A stretch of 64,000 nucleotides of DNA from Chryseobacterium artocarpi (GTDB taxonomy: Bacteria; Bacteroidota; Bacteroidia; Flavobacteriales; Weeksellaceae), in the NCBI RefSeq assembly GCF_001684975.1, contig NZ_MAYH01000012.1, positions 620,001-684,000 on the forward strand, written 5' to 3'. Shown in pieces: positions 63,729-64,000 of the stretch. Positions within the stretch are counted from its first letter, which is position 1. Each line of letters starts with the position of its first letter. The translations under genes were made by a program, and so were the position numbers. The notes under the pieces are model-generated. The model was given only the letters and a program-made list of their open reading frames with translations, did no database searches and was not told where the DNA came from.

Positions 63729-64000
63729 ATGGCAAAAAAATATGTGCCGGAAGGAGCATTTTTAGCCTGCAATAAAGGGACAAGTCCATCAACCTTACGT
63801 GTTAGCTATAACAAGAACACAACGATTTACGCTGTTCCCATGGCTACGGAAGCTGATAAATTTCCGTTTTTTCATTTAAAGCCTATGGGACTTTGTACCT
63901 GTCCGGCCAAATGGGCTACAGGAGTAACTTGTGTCCCAACGACATTGCAATGGGATAATCCTAAGGACGGTATCAAGATCAACGGAAATCGGATGTTATT
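63729..64000 (+). CDS. DUF4280 (PAAR-like) protein, partial
   Basis: Starts at ATG 63729 and runs off the window. The visible 90 residues begin MAKKYVPEGAFLACNKGTS and contain a Cys-rich core (GLCTCPAKWATGVTCVP), the signature of DUF4280 PAAR-like tip proteins. It would cap the Vgr spike and often carries a C-terminal toxin, which would lie beyond the window. The gap to the preceding gene is 7 nt. Confidence 0.85.
   Translation, partial: MAKKYVPEGAFLACNKGTSPSTLRVSYNKNTTIYAVPMATEADKFPFFHLKPMGLCTCPAKWATGVTCVPTTLQWDNPKDGIKINGNRML

Larger units (their letters stand above)
26972..64000. mobile_element. Left part of an integrative mobilizable element
   Basis: The segment begins at the tRNA-Ser 3' end with an integrase, then two HTH proteins, a primase-like gene and a MobV-type relaxase. 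Cargo includes a TIR/SLATT operon, two sigma/FecR/SusCD operons and a Vgr module. No conjugative transfer (tra/VirB4) gene is visible. The right boundary is not in the window; parts beyond about 38.6 kb could instead belong to the chromosome. Confidence 0.55.

Noticed and set aside
26972..64000. Fully conjugative element (ICE)
   Set aside because: No VirB4/TraG, VirD4 or tra operon genes were recognised in the window; a mobilizable element is the safer call, although the part beyond 64 kb is unseen.

Overview
The window looks like a chromosomal segment of a flavobacterium of the Chryseobacterium / Weeksellaceae type. The sequence is AT-rich, starts are rarely preceded by a Shine-Dalgarno sequence, and promoters of the Bacteroidetes form (TTG about 19 bp before TAnnTTTG) are visible. 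The gene content is also typical: SusC/SusD pairs, FecR/ECF sigma pairs, GLPGLI proteins, DUF6520 peptides, a Bacteroidetes-type integrase and a T6SSiii-like Vgr. This assignment rests on family content only.

Bases 1-16.6 kb are ordinary core-like chromosome. They hold a PepSY membrane protein with a secreted esterase (probably iron/siderophore related), lipoproteins, two retropepsin-like proteins, a Crp/Fnr regulator, DinB, Ogt, DUF2911, GNAT and cupin genes, dienelactone hydrolase, a HAD phosphatase, holA and trxB. Several intergenic gaps carry near-perfect palindromes.

Bases 16.66-26.97 kb lie between two identical 89-bp copies of a tRNA-Ser(TGA) gene. Between them are a small secreted Cys-rich peptide, two tandem GLPGLI paralogues, about 1 kb of decayed DNA and a 6-kb tail-fibre-like cassette (three genes, the last 1405 aa with pyocin-knob-like repeats). 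No capsid, terminase or integrase accompanies the cassette.

From 26.97 kb to the window end is what looks like the left part of an integrative element using the 3' end of the second tRNA-Ser: an IntDOT-like tyrosine recombinase, two small HTH proteins, a primase-like gene with an in-frame stop, and a MobV-type relaxase. Its cargo includes (a) a compact five-gene operon (29.5-33.3 kb) with a DRHyd/TPR (ASK-signalosome-like) protein, three TIR proteins and a four-TM SLATT-type membrane protein, followed by an arginase-fold metalloenzyme. This is a strong candidate for an undescribed NAD-nucleotide-signalling defence system. (b) A mirror-image locus (39.9-58.9 kb) has two divergent sigma / FecR / SusC / SusD operons. 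One adds an S9 peptidase and the other a TlpA-like thioredoxin; the locus is bracketed by two secreted DUF6520-type peptides. (c) A Vgr spike with two unknown genes and a DUF4280 PAAR-like gene is cut off by the window end.

The right end of the element is not in the window, and no conjugation (tra) genes were recognised.
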